Positions 35,091 to 63,998 of a stretch of DNA of 64,000 nucleotides are shown here, piece by piece. Source of the stretch: Dermatemys mawii (taxonomy: Eukaryota > Chordata > Testudines > Dermatemydidae); assembly GCA_007922305.1 (NCBI GenBank), contig ML677373.1, positions 12,946,127-13,010,126 on the forward strand, given 5' to 3'. The notes beneath the pieces were generated by a model. That model saw nothing but the letters and a program-made list of their open reading frames with translations. It did not search any database and was not told where the DNA came from. Every line of letters begins with the position of its first letter. Position 1 is the stretch's first letter. Position numbers and translations under genes: made by a program.

Positions 35091-35096
35091 TTTATT
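35091..35096 (-). promoter_or_regulatory. NUP85: NUP85 polyadenylation signal AATAAA
   Basis: The plus strand reads tttatt, which is AATAAA on the minus strand, about 60 bp beyond the NUP85 stop codon. The implied 3' UTR is very short. Cleavage would fall near 35070-35080, leaving about 400 bp between the GGA3 and NUP85 transcript ends. Confidence 0.7.
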
Positions 35097-35153
35097 CTTA
35101 GAAAAGCAGTCAGTTTTATGTACAGTACGCCACAGTTACTTCAGTACCCATTC

Positions 35154-52141
<16,988 letters not shown>

Positions 52142-53804
52142 GTCAGCAGCGGGCTCGCCGGGCCGGGGACGGTGACAGGCAGCGGAAGAGAACCAGCTCC
52201 CCACTCCACAACGGCCGGCCAGCACCCAGAGATCCCCGCCCACCCGCGGGCGCCGCGTCGGGCCGGGCGACGTGCAGAGACAGAAGCCCCCGGTTCGGGG
52301 CTCTCCTCTGTGATGCCTGCAGACCTCTACTCCTCCGGGCCCACATTGTTGTAGCTTCCCCTCGCAATCAGCTCCCAGGGACGCAGTGGGGAATAGTGTG
52401 TGTTATAAATGGGGGCTACGTCCTCCTTTTGTGGGATTTATGTTGAATTTGGGGCAGGCCCTGAACGAGATAGTCTTATAGCGCGACAGGCTCTGGAAGG
52501 ACCCCACGAAGGTATATAGGCGGGAGAGGCGGTGGGCGAGCGCTAGTCAGTCGGTGTGCTGTGTGTGGATTGGATGGGGGAGGAGGGTTGGCCTTTACCC
52601 ATTTCCTCGGTCAGCTGCGGGGGTTTCTTCGGGATCCCGTGCTTGTCCTTAGGCCAGCCCGCCGGTTGTGTCTCCCTAGCGCTGGCAGAGCACCTCAGCT
52701 GCTTGCAGGGGGGCGTTGCTCCGTGCTGTAGGTGTCTCCCTTGAGACGGGTCATGACAGTAGGGCGCCCTCATATCGCTCCAGGGGGCAGCTGAACCCCC
52801 TCAGGATGAGCAGGAGCTCCTGGTGGTATTGGTGTATTCCCGTGGGTAGAGTGTAACTGGATCTCACTGGTGTGTTGTTGGGCCCAGAAATAACTCGGGG
52901 AGCCGGGGGGGAGAGATCGTTGTCCCAGCAGAGGTGCTGGAAACCCGTCAGCTGGCCTCTTCTTTCCCTCTATCTGCATAGATGGGGAGGATGGAGTAAA
53001 TTAGTGTGATGGAGGGGCTACCTGATCTCCCCACCCTGGGCCTTGCTGCTGGTGGTCTGTTCTGCACACAGATGGGTATCAGTGTCTGTGTGAGTTGAGA
53101 TGTAGAGAGTGTACCCATCCATCCCTTGGTGAATAGGGGACCTTGAGCTGGCATATGCCTCCCCATTTATGATCATCATTGTTATAATTTTATTTCTTGT
53201 GAAGGGGATCAGAGAAACTTCTTATGTGGTTGCAGTGCCTACACGGGTGCTGTTGAGCTATGATGACAAATGGGAGAGCAGATGGCTGGGTGCTTTGGAA
53301 TATTACTAGCCTCCATCCACCTCACCAGGCTGACTTGGGATCATGAAGTTAGCATGGAATTTCAGATTTTCTGCTCTCTCCTCCCTCAGCCTGACACTGA
53401 ACGTCTCTAAGAGCCCCAGATGCCCAAATGGGCTTTGCCTTCATGCACTATCTGGCCAGGACCAGAGGATGGTGGTTTTAGCCTCCATGCCTACCTAGGC
53501 CAAGCCAGGGAGATGTGAGGTCAGCATGACACTTCATCTTGATCTTTTTGTGACTTTGAAGTTTTTCAAGCTGTCTGGGAATGTGGCAAACAACTACTCC
53601 TTTCTTGAACTTGTCACTTGCCAAGCCAAGAAGCAAAAAAGCACTGGAAAATTAGAAGTATGTTGAAAAATGAAGCAATTTATTTTAAAATATCATGCTT
53701 TCTAAACATATCTCAAAGTTGGGCGAGGAGGGGCTGACTGAGAATGATGAAGGTTTGGAATGGCATTTTCTACTCCATGCACAGAACTAGAATTATTGCA
53801 AAGT

Positions 53805-53960
53805 GAAAGGTGGGGGTTATGGTGGATCACAAATGGAATGAGTCATTGTGATGCAGGTGCAAAAAAAGGCTAAAATCTTTTATGTGTATTAACAAGAGTG
53901 TATGGGCACTACACGTAAGGAAAGATGTGGATATGTTTGTTGCCCTTTAGAACATAGTTC
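53805..53960 (+). mobile_element. CR1 LINE fragment
   Basis: Sense-orientation phrases gggggttatggtggatcaca, gatgcaggtgcaaaaaaagg and gtattaacaagagtgtatgg match the CR1 region downstream of the reverse-transcriptase core (compare the 30868-30960 part of the larger CR1 copy). Confidence 0.6.
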
Positions 53961-55966
53961 GGCAGAAACAAAACATCTTTCTTAGATGTTGATGAGGTGA
54001 GCATATGATTGTACAGCACATTTGTAAAGGGCATGTGACAGTGATATCTATGGCCCTTACTGAAATAAGATCATTTAATTTCTAAACAATCCCTGTATGG
54101 AAATGAACAAACTTAACTCTGTCTTGTAGTGACATTATGTAATAACTACAGTTATGAGTAAGGTATTTTGTTTGTGGTCCCAGATTAGATTAAACTGTCT
54201 TTTTTAAAAGACATACTGGAATTTTTCCCTTTATGGTGTCAGCAGAGAGCAGTATTAAGGTTGTTTGGGTGCCTTAACTGTGTATTTCCACACCTTAACA
54301 GAGCTGGTCAAAAAGATGTTTTATCAGAATTTTTTCATCAGAGTTTTCTGATTCACTGAAAACAAAACAGTCCATAGGGGCGGTTCAATTCCAACAAAGT
54401 TCTGATGGAACTCAGGGAAGGTTCTGACAGAAAAACCTGACTGGCTTCTTGCCAGCTCACCTATCTGGCTACTCAGCAGCCCATTTGGTGGGGCTGCAAA
54501 AGAGCCTGAACTTGTTAACCCCTCAGCAGCTTGCTTGGATCCTAGCTCATTGGCAGCCCAAGCTCTAGATTGATTTCCTGAGTTTATAACACTTGATTTT
54601 GGGACAATTAAAGCACATCCCTCTAATATATTTTACCCTTAAACTACTACTATGTTATCTCAAGTTAAACTCTGTTAACATTTTTTTGTCTGTGAATGTC
54701 CTTGGTTTTTAAAAATTTTGTCATCCATGAGCACTAGCCAAGAAACCCAAAGAGAATATGACCATGTAATGTTTCTAATGATTTGTGGTCTCAACTGTGC
54801 ATCATTCTTTAAATGTTAATTTTCGAGAGCAGATTCAGCCGTGACACCAGAACAGGTACCACGGGCATCACAGGTCATGCAAGTTCTTTCGTGGCGAGAG
54901 GGTGGTATGGAAGAAAGTGCAAAACCTGTTTGTAGGAGAAACAAACAGGGAGCAGGTTAAGGCAGCATTGCCAGAGCAGAAGGACAGATAAGTGGGGAGA
55001 GGCAAAGATGTGAATAGTTTTGATGAGAACAAGAAGCTTGACCTTATGCAGTGGAATCGTGGTGCGGGGATGAGGTCTCATGGTAAGGAAGGTGATCTTA
55101 GCAACTGTGTTTTGTATGGACAGATGCTGGTTTGGGGGAGGTCGGAAAGGAGGAATCAATTCTGGAGATGGGGGCCTGAACAAGTGTCTTGGCTGTGTAG
55201 ACAGAAAGGATATTAGGAATGTTATGGAAGAAGTGGCCATATTTAGGCACAGCATGGATGTGTTGGTCAAGGAATAGCAAAGGAGATAAAAATGCATCTT
55301 TCCTGGCCCTCTCTCCAAAGTTACTGGTTTGAGTAACAAAGAAGGTGGCTGTGTTTTCATAGTGACAGAGGTTGTGATTTAAAAATTTGTTCACTTTTAA
55401 CTGGAATGAATTTAAGTTGGCATGAAATACCCAGGAAGAGCTATCAGAGACACACAGGTATGGACTGGATTTAAGGGAGTCAGGTCAGAAATGGAAAGAG
55501 AGAATTTCAAATCATGAACATAATTGGAGCTGTATGGGTAGCAGTTGTCACCCAAAGACTGTAAAGAGAAGGGACCATGAAAACTGGTGTCCAAATGGAA
55601 GCAGGAAGGAGTTAGGGGAGCAGGGTGATAAGAAGGGCCACTGAAGGTATAACCAAAGAGGTAGGAAAAGATTTAGAGGAGAAAGGCAGGGTAGCTGAGA
55701 GGTCAGGGAAACTGAGGATGGTGTAGAGATCCCGAGATCTGGTTGTGAAAAGGTCTCTGTTTAGTGTTTCAAATTTCCTTATTAAAAGGTTAATATGGCT
55801 GCACTTTGGCTAATCACATGAAGCATTAAAGTAGGGTTCCATCTGAAATGTGACCCTATAAAAATATCCATTGTGAGGACTCTCACTTATTGTTTCTGAC
55901 TTCTAGGTCAAATTTGATTAATTTACAAGTACATATTAGTTTGTAATAACTACCAACATTGCAAAT

Positions 55967-56600
55967 TCATCCTGGATTCTGAAAATCTAGATTATAGGTA
56001 AATCTAGGTGTACTTTTAGTTTGAGCCTTTATTGTGGTATTCTTATGTAGTTTCCATATGTCTTGTAGGCATTTCACACTTGTGATTGTTCCTTTTATTT
56101 TCTCTTTAACTAGCTTCCTCATTTTTGTGTAGTTCCCCTTTTTGAAGTGAAACTCTATTTTGGTGGGCTTCTTTGTTATTTCCCCCTCTACAAGGATGTT
56201 AAATTTAATTGTATTATGGTTGCTATTACTGAGTGGTTCAGCTATATTCACCTCTTGGATCAGATCCTATATTCCACTTAGGACAAAACAAGAATTGCCT
56301 CTCCCTTTGTGGGTTCCAGGACTAGCTCTTCCAAGCAGCAGTCATTAATATAGTCTAGAAATGTTATCTCTGCATCCAGTCTTGAGGTGACATGTACCTA
56401 GTCAATATAGGGATAGTTTCAATCTCCTGTTACTGGGTTTTCTGTTTTTGTAGCCTCTACAGTATTTCACAGTCACATCACCACCATCCTGGTCTGGTGA
56501 GTTGGTAGTATTCTCCTACTGCTCTACTCTTTATTCAAGCATGCAATTTCTGTTCATAGAGTTTTCTATGGTAGATATGCTTTTGTACATCACTAAAGAA
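55967..56600 (-). mobile_element. CR1-type LINE internal fragment, antisense
   Basis: The minus strand keeps an open frame at 56251-55967 with EFHFKKGNYTKMRKLVKEKI and IKGTITSVKCLQDIWKLHK, recognisable as the segment between endonuclease and reverse transcriptase of CR1-clade LINEs. Homologous decayed sequence continues to about 56600. Confidence 0.65.
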
Positions 56601-58698
56601 CTCTGTTCCCTCCTTAGTGTTGGTATCCTTTGCGAATTTGTGGACTCTTATTAAGCCTACCCTTTTATCTCTAAATTATTCCTTGCATGTTAACCTTTCT
56701 GGCATTCTGAAACTCATCTGTCTCTGGCAGTTGAATTGCATCAGCTTGTTGCATCTTTGCAAACTCTACCTTTTGTGGACCTGGTCGTCTTGTGTTCCAG
56801 AATCTAATTTTTGTTTAATAAAAAACAAAAAATCCTACCAGTCTGTTATGCTTGATTACTAAGATAATCTTCAAACTGTTGACTATTTGACAGCCTGGAA
56901 CAACGGATGAGATATGAACTTCGTTTTGTCATTTCAATAGAGTATAGACTGAGGAATAAGGATTATTATATTATTTGTATTGTAAATTCCCCCCCCCCCC
57001 GACCCTGCAAGAGCCCCCAATCATGGACCAGGATCCCATTGTGCTTGTCGCTATACAAACATGGAACAAAAAAGATTCACTGTAACTTCCTATCAAAACG
57101 TGTAAGAACAGTTAGTGTAGGAAGATCTGCCCAATCTATTGAGAGTGGAGTGTTTTTGTGCCTTAAGCAGATACAGCTTGAAGAGTCTCTCTCTTCCGTT
57201 CCTTTCCCAGTTCAACCTCTGACTCCCTCCAGTTAGGTAGTATCTTTCTGATAGAATGTGTTGCCCGGTACTGAATGGAGTGTTCCATCACAGCATGCAG
57301 CTTGAATAGCACGTTGGTAGTGTTCAGATACAGTTTGGTCTTATGTTTATATTCAAGCCATGTTATAATCATGTTATGAAGACATCATATTGGGCTCCTT
57401 GAACATGAAACAGGACAGAATGTTGAGACCAGAAGGTTGCATGGTATCTGATATTAGATTCCAACTATCAGTGCTGTGATATAGAGTGGAAATGTTACAG
57501 TAGATGGGAGGCCAGGCTATAATGCGTCTCCACAAGCCAAATTCATGTTCCCTCCATTGAATGCAGGTAGTGGTCAATCAATCCAGAGTACGTGAAGCAA
57601 TAGGCCAAGTCTCTCTTGTAGGTCTGATGCCCTGTGTTTACCTCAAACTCTTGGACCCAGGTCAGTGTGAAGATTCATTTTTTAGATATGCCCTGACAAG
57701 TGGGTGTGAGGATTCAGTTTCCAGACAACCATGTGTAAGACTACATTAGATGGGCTTTGTTAGAGAAGAAAAATCCATGGCAAAAGACAAGGAAAAGGGA
57801 AGCCGCATCTGTAGTGAAAGAATACTGGGAAAACCTGAAGGAAGGTTGAGTTTTGCTGATGATTCTCTTATTTGACATTACAATACTTTGAATGTTTTAG
57901 TCTGTGCACTTTTAGTCATTATGCATCTGCTCCTAAAATGCACTTCCCACAGACTTTATGTATTAAAAATGTACACGTTTTGTTTGCTTCATAGCCCAAG
58001 TATGTGTTGAAAACAGCAGGATCGGATGAAAACAGTTGCATTAGCCATACCTAAACTGTAAAATCTCAATAACAGCTTTGATGGAACCTATCCAACCGCC
58101 TATCAGCTGAAGGTCTCACATGTACTAACATCAATTCCATAGGTGTCCCCCATCATCTCGATAAATTCTTGGATGAATTTCCATATGGCATGTGTGACAA
58201 AGGTCACTGTGAGCCCTTTGGATCCAGCAAAATATACTGAGATATCAGTGGTTCTCTGAAGTGTAGCTGGATTTGAAACACCTGAATATCCCTGGACATT
58301 TTTAAACATGGCAGCAATGATTTGAAAGGGTCAAATAACCAATATGATTCACAATAGAATACTCTGAGTTAGTCCCAGTATATCTGTTATCAGGTGATTT
58401 TTCCAAGTATCATATCACATTCTTCCCCAGTTCAAGGACCTGAAAAATCAATTGTTTGAAATTGAGTCAGATTCTGCTTTGGGTGTACATGCAGGACAGG
58501 CCCCATGACTTTAGTGGAAGCTACTAAATTTGAAAGAATTATCCTCACCAGATTTGATTTATGCCTACACTTTCTTGAAAGGAAAGCCAGCACAGACTTC
58601 CTTCAGGTGGGAGAGTTCTCTCTTGATCTAGCCCTTTATAAACACTTTATATAATGTACTGGACCCTTCACTAGTAATGAGAAAGGGTTAGACTAGAA

Positions 58699-59385
58699 CA
58701 GAGGTTCTCAGACATGGTGAGCAGACCACCAGTGGTCTGCAAGCTCCATTCAGGTGGTCCGTGGATAGTTCCTTCTAAGGTGCATGTCTGGGCAGCCGAA
58801 AATGAGAGTATGAAGGGCCACCCATCTAATTAGCAGAGACATGCAGGCATGGCTCCACTAATTAAGTGCCTGGACCTTGGAGAAGATGCACATGTAAGGT
58901 AGGGTGGTGACCTTGGGGAGAATAGAAGGCAGTGGGGTGTGAAGAGGGGGTGGGGCAGTCAGAGAAAAAGGTGACTTTCCCCAGCTCCAGGGCTGTGGCT
59001 GCTGGGGAGAGATAGTCCTCCTTCCCAGACTCAGCATTGTGGTGGGGGAGAGACACCCACCCTCTCCTTCCCAGCCCCAGCTTAGGGGCTGCTGCAGTGG
59101 GAAGGAAAGGACACATCCATTGCATGAGGAAGGTAAGACTACTGATAGTAAAATATAAGTTGTGTGCTTTTATCTGTAGACAAAATATAAGTTGTGTGCT
59201 TTTATCTGTAGACAAAAAAATGTTAACCCCCCCCCAAATTATGTAGCGCTTTTATCCAAAATGCTTTACAATAGTTAGCTAAAGGTACAAATAACATTTG
59301 GAAAGATCATTAAGTGGGCTGCTGAGACCCTCAGCAATTTTCAAATGGTTTGTGCAAAAAAAAAAAAAAAGTTTGAGACCCACTG
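58699..59385 (+). mobile_element. hAT non-autonomous element, 687 bp, copy A
   Basis: Starts cagaggttctcagac and ends gtttgagacccactg. Flanks gactagaa (58691-58698) and gactagga (59386-59393) are an 8-bp target duplication with one mismatch. The interior includes atgaagggccacccatctaa, a GC-rich part, then tttatccaaaatgctttaca and an A-run. It shares its whole structure with the element at 63387-63998, which lies in the opposite orientation. It contains a private 32-bp tandem duplication. Confidence 0.92.
59150..59213. repeat. Exact 32-bp tandem duplication inside hAT copy A
   Basis: The unit beginning aaaatataagttgtgtgctt occurs twice without a mismatch (59150-59181 and 59182-59213). The inverted copy at 63387-63998 has one unit only, so the duplication arose in this copy. 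Confidence 0.95.
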
Positions 59386-59528
59386 GACTAGGAGGTTTGA
59401 AGAGGATCAGTGTAATGATACTGTGTAAGGACTTTGCTACCCGAGGTGGTAATACTGTGTGGGTGTGGGGGAATAGTATAGGAGTAGATGGGAACAATAA
59501 TAGCATTACAACCACAAAGTGGCATACA

Positions 59529-59742
59529 AGGCCTGGTTGACATTAGAATTTTACATCAATATAGTTATGTCTCTTAGGGGTGTGAAAAATCCACACCTCT
59601 TGAGAAATGTAGCTATACCAACCTAACCCTGGCTGGAGCCAGCACCAGTTCAATGGAAGAATTCTTCTGTTAAGTGCTAACAGCTCTTGGGGAGGAGGAT
59701 TTGATCTGGTGCAGCTGTAGCATTTTAGTGTAGACAAGGCCT
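59529..59742. mobile_element. Short DNA transposon-like element with aggcctTGTCTACACT-type ends
   Basis: The left end aggcctggttgacattagaa and right end ttttagtgtagacaaggcct are imperfect inverted repeats of a very common turtle-type element. A target duplication is not evident. The interior keeps the ggtgcagctgtagca motif near the right end. Confidence 0.6.
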
Positions 59743-60360
59743 AAGTGAGAGTTATACTACAGAGGCACAAGAAGGTGGCTGTGGCTTGGGGCAGTACTGA
59801 TGGGGGTGGGGGGGTGATATCTCTAAAGGCCAGGGACTGTGTGGTGCTCCAGATGTGGATACAGGGAGGCATCTAGGAAGGTGCAGGTAGGGGTATACTT
59901 TCCTAGGTATGGAGATGCAGGTGTACCTGAGGGGCATAATGGTAAGGGTTGGGTTTACAAGGGGGCGTAGAGAGGACTGTGTAGCAAAGATGGGGGAGAA
60001 TTGAGAGTCTACAGGGTGCTGTGCAAAGGGGGCTGAATAATGGAGTATGGGACCCATGGCAGTATGAGGGCCACAGTAGAAATGTGGATTGGATGCTGGC
60101 TGGAGATACATTTGAAGGCAGCGGGGGCTGCGTGTGAGCCCAGAAGGAGATATATATGAGGGGAGTGTGGTGAACCTTGGAGTGATTTGTGTCAGGTCTG
60201 TGGCCCGGGAGGGACTGGTTAGGGGCCCCGTTGGCCCCTGGGTGCGTGTCTAAGGGAGTTCAGGGGGCCTATCTAGGGCCAGACATGCACAGTGCCCAAG
60301 GAAGAAGCCTGCTAGGGAAGTGTGGAGGGGTGACTAGTGGAGCACCTGGGCAAATGGAGG
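59743..60360. other. Intergenic sequence before the SUMO2 CpG island
   Basis: G-rich single-copy-looking sequence without recognised repeats or coding signal, ending where CpG density rises sharply. Confidence 0.5.
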
Positions 60361-61340
60361 CCGTAGCCGCAGACTGGCGGCCATTTTGAGAGGACAATAC
60401 ACGCCGCACGGGCACGGCACAGCCCATTGCGCCCGGCCGGGCGGGGGGCGCGCACGCAGGGCTGGGAGATGCCCGTGCGCGCGCACGCTCATTCGCTCGG
60501 CTGGGTTATGTAACGGAACAGCGCGCTCCCGGCGGCCGGACCCAATGGGGCTTGGGCTGGGGGGCGGCGCGGGCGCGCGCACGCAAGGTAAGGCGCGGCC
60601 CCGCGGCAGTGCGTGCGCGCTCACCCCAGCCTCCCCCTCTCTCTCTCTTCGCCTCGCTCGGTCTTTCTCCCCCCTTTGTGAAGCGCTCGGAGCGGCCCGG
60701 ACCCTTCTGACTTGCCATGGCCGACGAAAAGCCCAAGGTGAGGGAGAAGCCGCCGGGCGGGGGTAAGAAGAGCCCAGGCCCGGCCCCGGCCTGGCGGGGG
60801 AGCAGCCCTGGCTCTGCCGCGCCGGCTCTGCGCGCCATTTTCCTCCCCCCTCCGCGCCAGGCCTGGCCACCTTCGCGGTCCCCGCAGGGCCGCTCGCCCG
60901 GGCCCCGCTGTCTCCCCGGTGGAGGACCTGGCTCTGAGCCAGGGGGATCCCTGGGAGACGCAGCGGGGCCAACCGGGGCTGTGCTTCCTCCCCTTCCCCA
61001 GGGAGGCAGGCCCAAGCGCGGCTGCGGCCCCCGCCTCCACGGATCCCCCGCCCATGTGAACCCGGGCCTGGCTTTGCAGGGGGAGAAGAGCTGCAGCATC
61101 CCGCACCTATCCCGAGCTGAGGCAGTTCCTAGCCCTCCCCCTCTGATAGTGGGGCTGCTCCGCTCAGCACTGGCGCTGCCAGGCCTCCGCTGCGGAGGAG
61201 GGACTCTGAAATAGAGCGGCGGTCCCAGCTCTTCTGGGCTGGGGAGGCAGATCAACCTCCCCCGCTCTTTTGTGTCTCCTGCTGCCCAGCGCCCCCTGTC
61301 CTGGGCGGATCTCATGTGGCCCTGAGCGGCCTGGTGGGCG
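60361..61340 (+). promoter_or_regulatory. SUMO2: SUMO2 CpG island promoter
   Basis: About 1 kb of CpG-dense sequence around exon 1. Elements seen: a YY1-type site (CAAAATGGCCGCC on the minus strand, 60376-60388), alternating gcgcgc/cacgc runs compatible with NRF1 sites (about 60448-60490), a CCAAT box at 60542-60546, and a polypyrimidine stretch (ctctctctctcttcgcctcg, about 60636-60656) likely near the transcription start. Several long GC-driven open frames here are not genes. Confidence 0.65.
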
Positions 61341-62870
61341 CGGGGGGAGCAGCATGGAACAGCCTGTGAGTCCCTGTTGCTGCGTTTTCATTTTAAATGC
61401 AGTTTGAAGGCGCCAAAAGCCTCTCCCATTTAAAGGACCCATCCTCCCTCTCCTCCAGGGCTCTGAGTGTTGCTTCCCTAGGCAGCCGGCTGTGGTTATC
61501 TCCCCCCCCACCCACTCCTTTTGCTGGAGTATCTGTCACAGCAGACCTGACCCTCTGTTTATACATTGTTGTCTTCCGAAATCTTATGGGAGGCTAGAAT
61601 TGGGAGGACTTTGCCCAATAGGATGGTATGAGATGAAGCTGACACTCGGTCCCCTGTGCTCAGTATTGCCTTTTTATTAAACGCTAAGGCCTCAAAGAGC
61701 TGTCTATATCTGAAAGACAGATGCTTAGTTTGAACTGACTAGTGTTGTGTCATTGCATTGGGAAGCTTTTTATCTTGGGCATTAAAGAACGTGTCCCCAC
61801 CCCCAAATTATTTGGAAATGAGGCATACATTTTTAAGGGTGAGAGTAATTAAACATTGGAACACATTACCAAGGGTCATGGTGGATTCTCCATCATTGAC
61901 AGATTTTAAATCAAGATTGGGTCTTTTTTTCTAAAAGATAAGATCTAGCAATTATTTTGGAGAAATTCTAAGGCTTGTGAAGGCTAAATTAAATTACAAT
62001 AGATCCCTCTGGCCTTTAGAATCTATCAATGTGTGAAAATAAAAACCCTAAAGTAGTTCTTGCATTATTTGTGTGTAATATGTTTTTATAGAAGTGGAAG
62101 GCTTAAATTGTTTATTTCTGCTTGTTTAAAAAAGGATAAAGCTGCTAGTTTCAGGACTTAATCAGTTTAAAGGACTCTCATGGAAGTCTAACAAGATGCA
62201 AGGTCTGAACTTGTTTCTTTTTGAGAGCTGTGGTATTGAAGTTTAAGTTTAACTTTCCTGTACTCTGTAAATGGCAGAAATAGCTTCACTTGTTTACTTG
62301 AAATAAAGTGAGAGAGCTTTTATAGGATATTATCCTAAATGTAAATTAAGATTTCTTTAAAAGGTTAAAATGTACTGTTGTATATGAGCATGACAACAAT
62401 ATTCTTATTTCTTTAGCTTTGAAGAATCTTTGCAGTTAAACAGCTATGTGTCTGCTTTCCTTTCAAGTTTACCTTCCATCATCATTGTACTAATTAACTT
62501 CAGTAGACCTTGACAGAATTTGTTAATTTCAATATGTTTGGGTTTTTGCTTTTCCAAATTAGAAAGACTTTCACACTAGGAAAATTGAAAGACACTAACA
62601 TTATTTCATAATGCAAAGTGTGAAGCTTGTAGAGTACTTTTGCTCCTCTGTAATGACCTGTTGCCACATGGTAAAATGTTAATTTCTTTCATACTTTTTA
62701 AAATCATACCTCTCCTTTCTTTCTTTTCTCCTCAACAGGAAGGAGTGAAGACTGAAAACAATGACCACATTAATCTGAAGGTGGCAGGGCAAGATGGGTC
62801 TGTGGTGCAGTTTAAGATTAAGAGGCACACGCCACTTAGTAAACTAATGAAAGCCTATTGTGAACGACAG
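60717..62870 (+). CDS. SUMO2: Small ubiquitin-related modifier 2, coding exons 1-2 (partial)
   Basis: Ubiquitin-like protein that is conjugated to lysines through E1 SAE1/UBA2 and E2 UBC9, and forms chains. Exon 1 is 60717-60737 (MADEKPK) and exon 2 is 62739-62870 ([20 protein letters not shown] to MKAYCERQ). The intron is 2.0 kb with GT-AG ends and phase 0 on both sides. The 51 residues match the vertebrate SUMO2 sequence as I know it, including the VKTE sumoylation motif around Lys11 used for poly-SUMO chains. The beta-grasp core continues with the segment starting GLSMRQ in the next exon, which is not found before base 64000. The C-terminal diglycine is therefore outside the window. SUMO3 is excluded by MADEKPKEGVKTEN. 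Confidence 0.95.
61845..62035 (+). mobile_element. CR1 LINE 3' end in SUMO2 intron 1
   Basis: Phrases ggaacacattaccaagggtc, tggtggattctccatcattg, aattattttggagaaattct and the end gatccctctggcctttagaa tctatcaatg are the CR1 3' terminus with its degenerate tctatgaa tail. Sense orientation relative to SUMO2. Confidence 0.8.
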
Positions 62871-63386
62871 GTGAGGTGCTTGTGTGAACACTAAAGGAAG
62901 CAATGCCCATAAGAGGGATCATCTTCATTAATGTGGATGAGGACAGTAAATGTCTTATCACAGTATTGCATATTTAACAAAGCCCATCATGTTGCAGAAT
63001 CTGTACTGCTTCAAGGGTCTGTTCTTAAATAGACTGGGAGAGTTTTCAAGAAATTGATAAAATAAAGTTAAATTATTATCTTTTTGTAAAGTCTCCTTTA
63101 CAGCCCCTTCCTGTTGGAAGGCAGCTTTAATATTATCTCCCAAAACATGAAGAGGGTGTGGTAGAAGGAAGTGTGGCTAGGCAGTTGAACAGTAATAATG
63201 GTACCTCTATAACAGTTTGTTTGTTTGTTCTTGATCTTATCTCAGACTTCTGATTTATGGCCTTAGTTTTACTGTATTGAGATAGGAAGTGCCAATAGCT
63301 GGTCATAGATTTCTTTGAAATGTAAAACTGAAGGTGAGCTGGGAAAGAAAAGGTAGACTTCATGATCAGTTTCATTTTCTCTAGTG

Positions 63387-63998
63387 CAGTGGTTCGCAAA
63401 CTTTTTTTTTTTTTCACGGACCACTTGAAAATTGCTACGGTCCTTAGCGGACCACTTAATGAGTTTTCCAAATGTTGTTTGTACTGTTAGCTAACTATTG
63501 TAAAGCGCTTTGGATAAAAGTGCTGTATAAAAAAAAATATTGTTCCTTGTTCTACAAATAAAAGCACACAACTCGTATTTTAATATCCCTAGTCTAACCT
63601 TTCTAACGCAATGGATGTGCCCTCTTCCCTGCTGCTGCAGCCCCCGAGCTGGGGCTGGGAAAGAGGAGAGGTGTCTCCCCGGCCTAGCAGTCCTGGAGCT
63701 GGGGAAAGCTGCTGCTTTTTCTGGCTGCTGCTGCAGCACTGCACATCCCAGATTCCCCTCACCCCCTCTTCTCACCCTTCTTCCCCCTCCCACTTACCTG
63801 CTATCGTCCCCCACCTCTCCTTACATGTGTCTTCTCCAGGGTCCAAGCACCTAATTAGTAGAGCCATGCCTGCACAGATCCACTAATTAGTTGGGTGGCC
63901 CTTCATTGTTTCGTGCAGCCGCCCAGGCACGCACTGTAGAGGGAACTATCTACAGACCACCTGAATGGAGCTCATGGACCACTGTTTGAGACCCTCTA
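63387..63998 (-). mobile_element. hAT non-autonomous element, copy B (inverted relative to copy A)
   Basis: Starts cagtggttcgcaaac and ends gtttgagaccctcta. The left flank ctctagtg (63379-63386) and the last two bases of the window (ct) are compatible with an 8-bp target duplication cut by the window edge. The interior read in reverse complement follows copy A throughout (agggccacccaactaattag, then the GC-rich middle, then tttatccaaagcgctttaca). No transposase. In SUMO2 intron 2. Confidence 0.85.

Larger units (their letters stand above)
52560..58690. other. Intergenic region NUP85 - SUMO2, left part
   Basis: No gene recognised. Contents: unassigned GC-rich sequence to about 53200; a CR1 trace at about 53805-53960; an AT-rich repeat relative at 54300-54480; a purine-rich stretch at about 54840-55740 that resembles an old LINE 3' region but cannot be named; antisense LINE sequence at 55967-56600; a C11 run at about 56990-57000 followed by a SINE-like piece to 57070; then mostly unassigned sequence. 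Confidence 0.6.

Noticed and set aside
60334..61315. Open frames of 212 and 269 codons on the minus strand over the SUMO2 promoter
   Set aside because: They are GC-driven frames in a CpG island, overlap each other and SUMO2 exon 1, and have low-complexity Arg/Gly/Pro composition with no recognisable domain.
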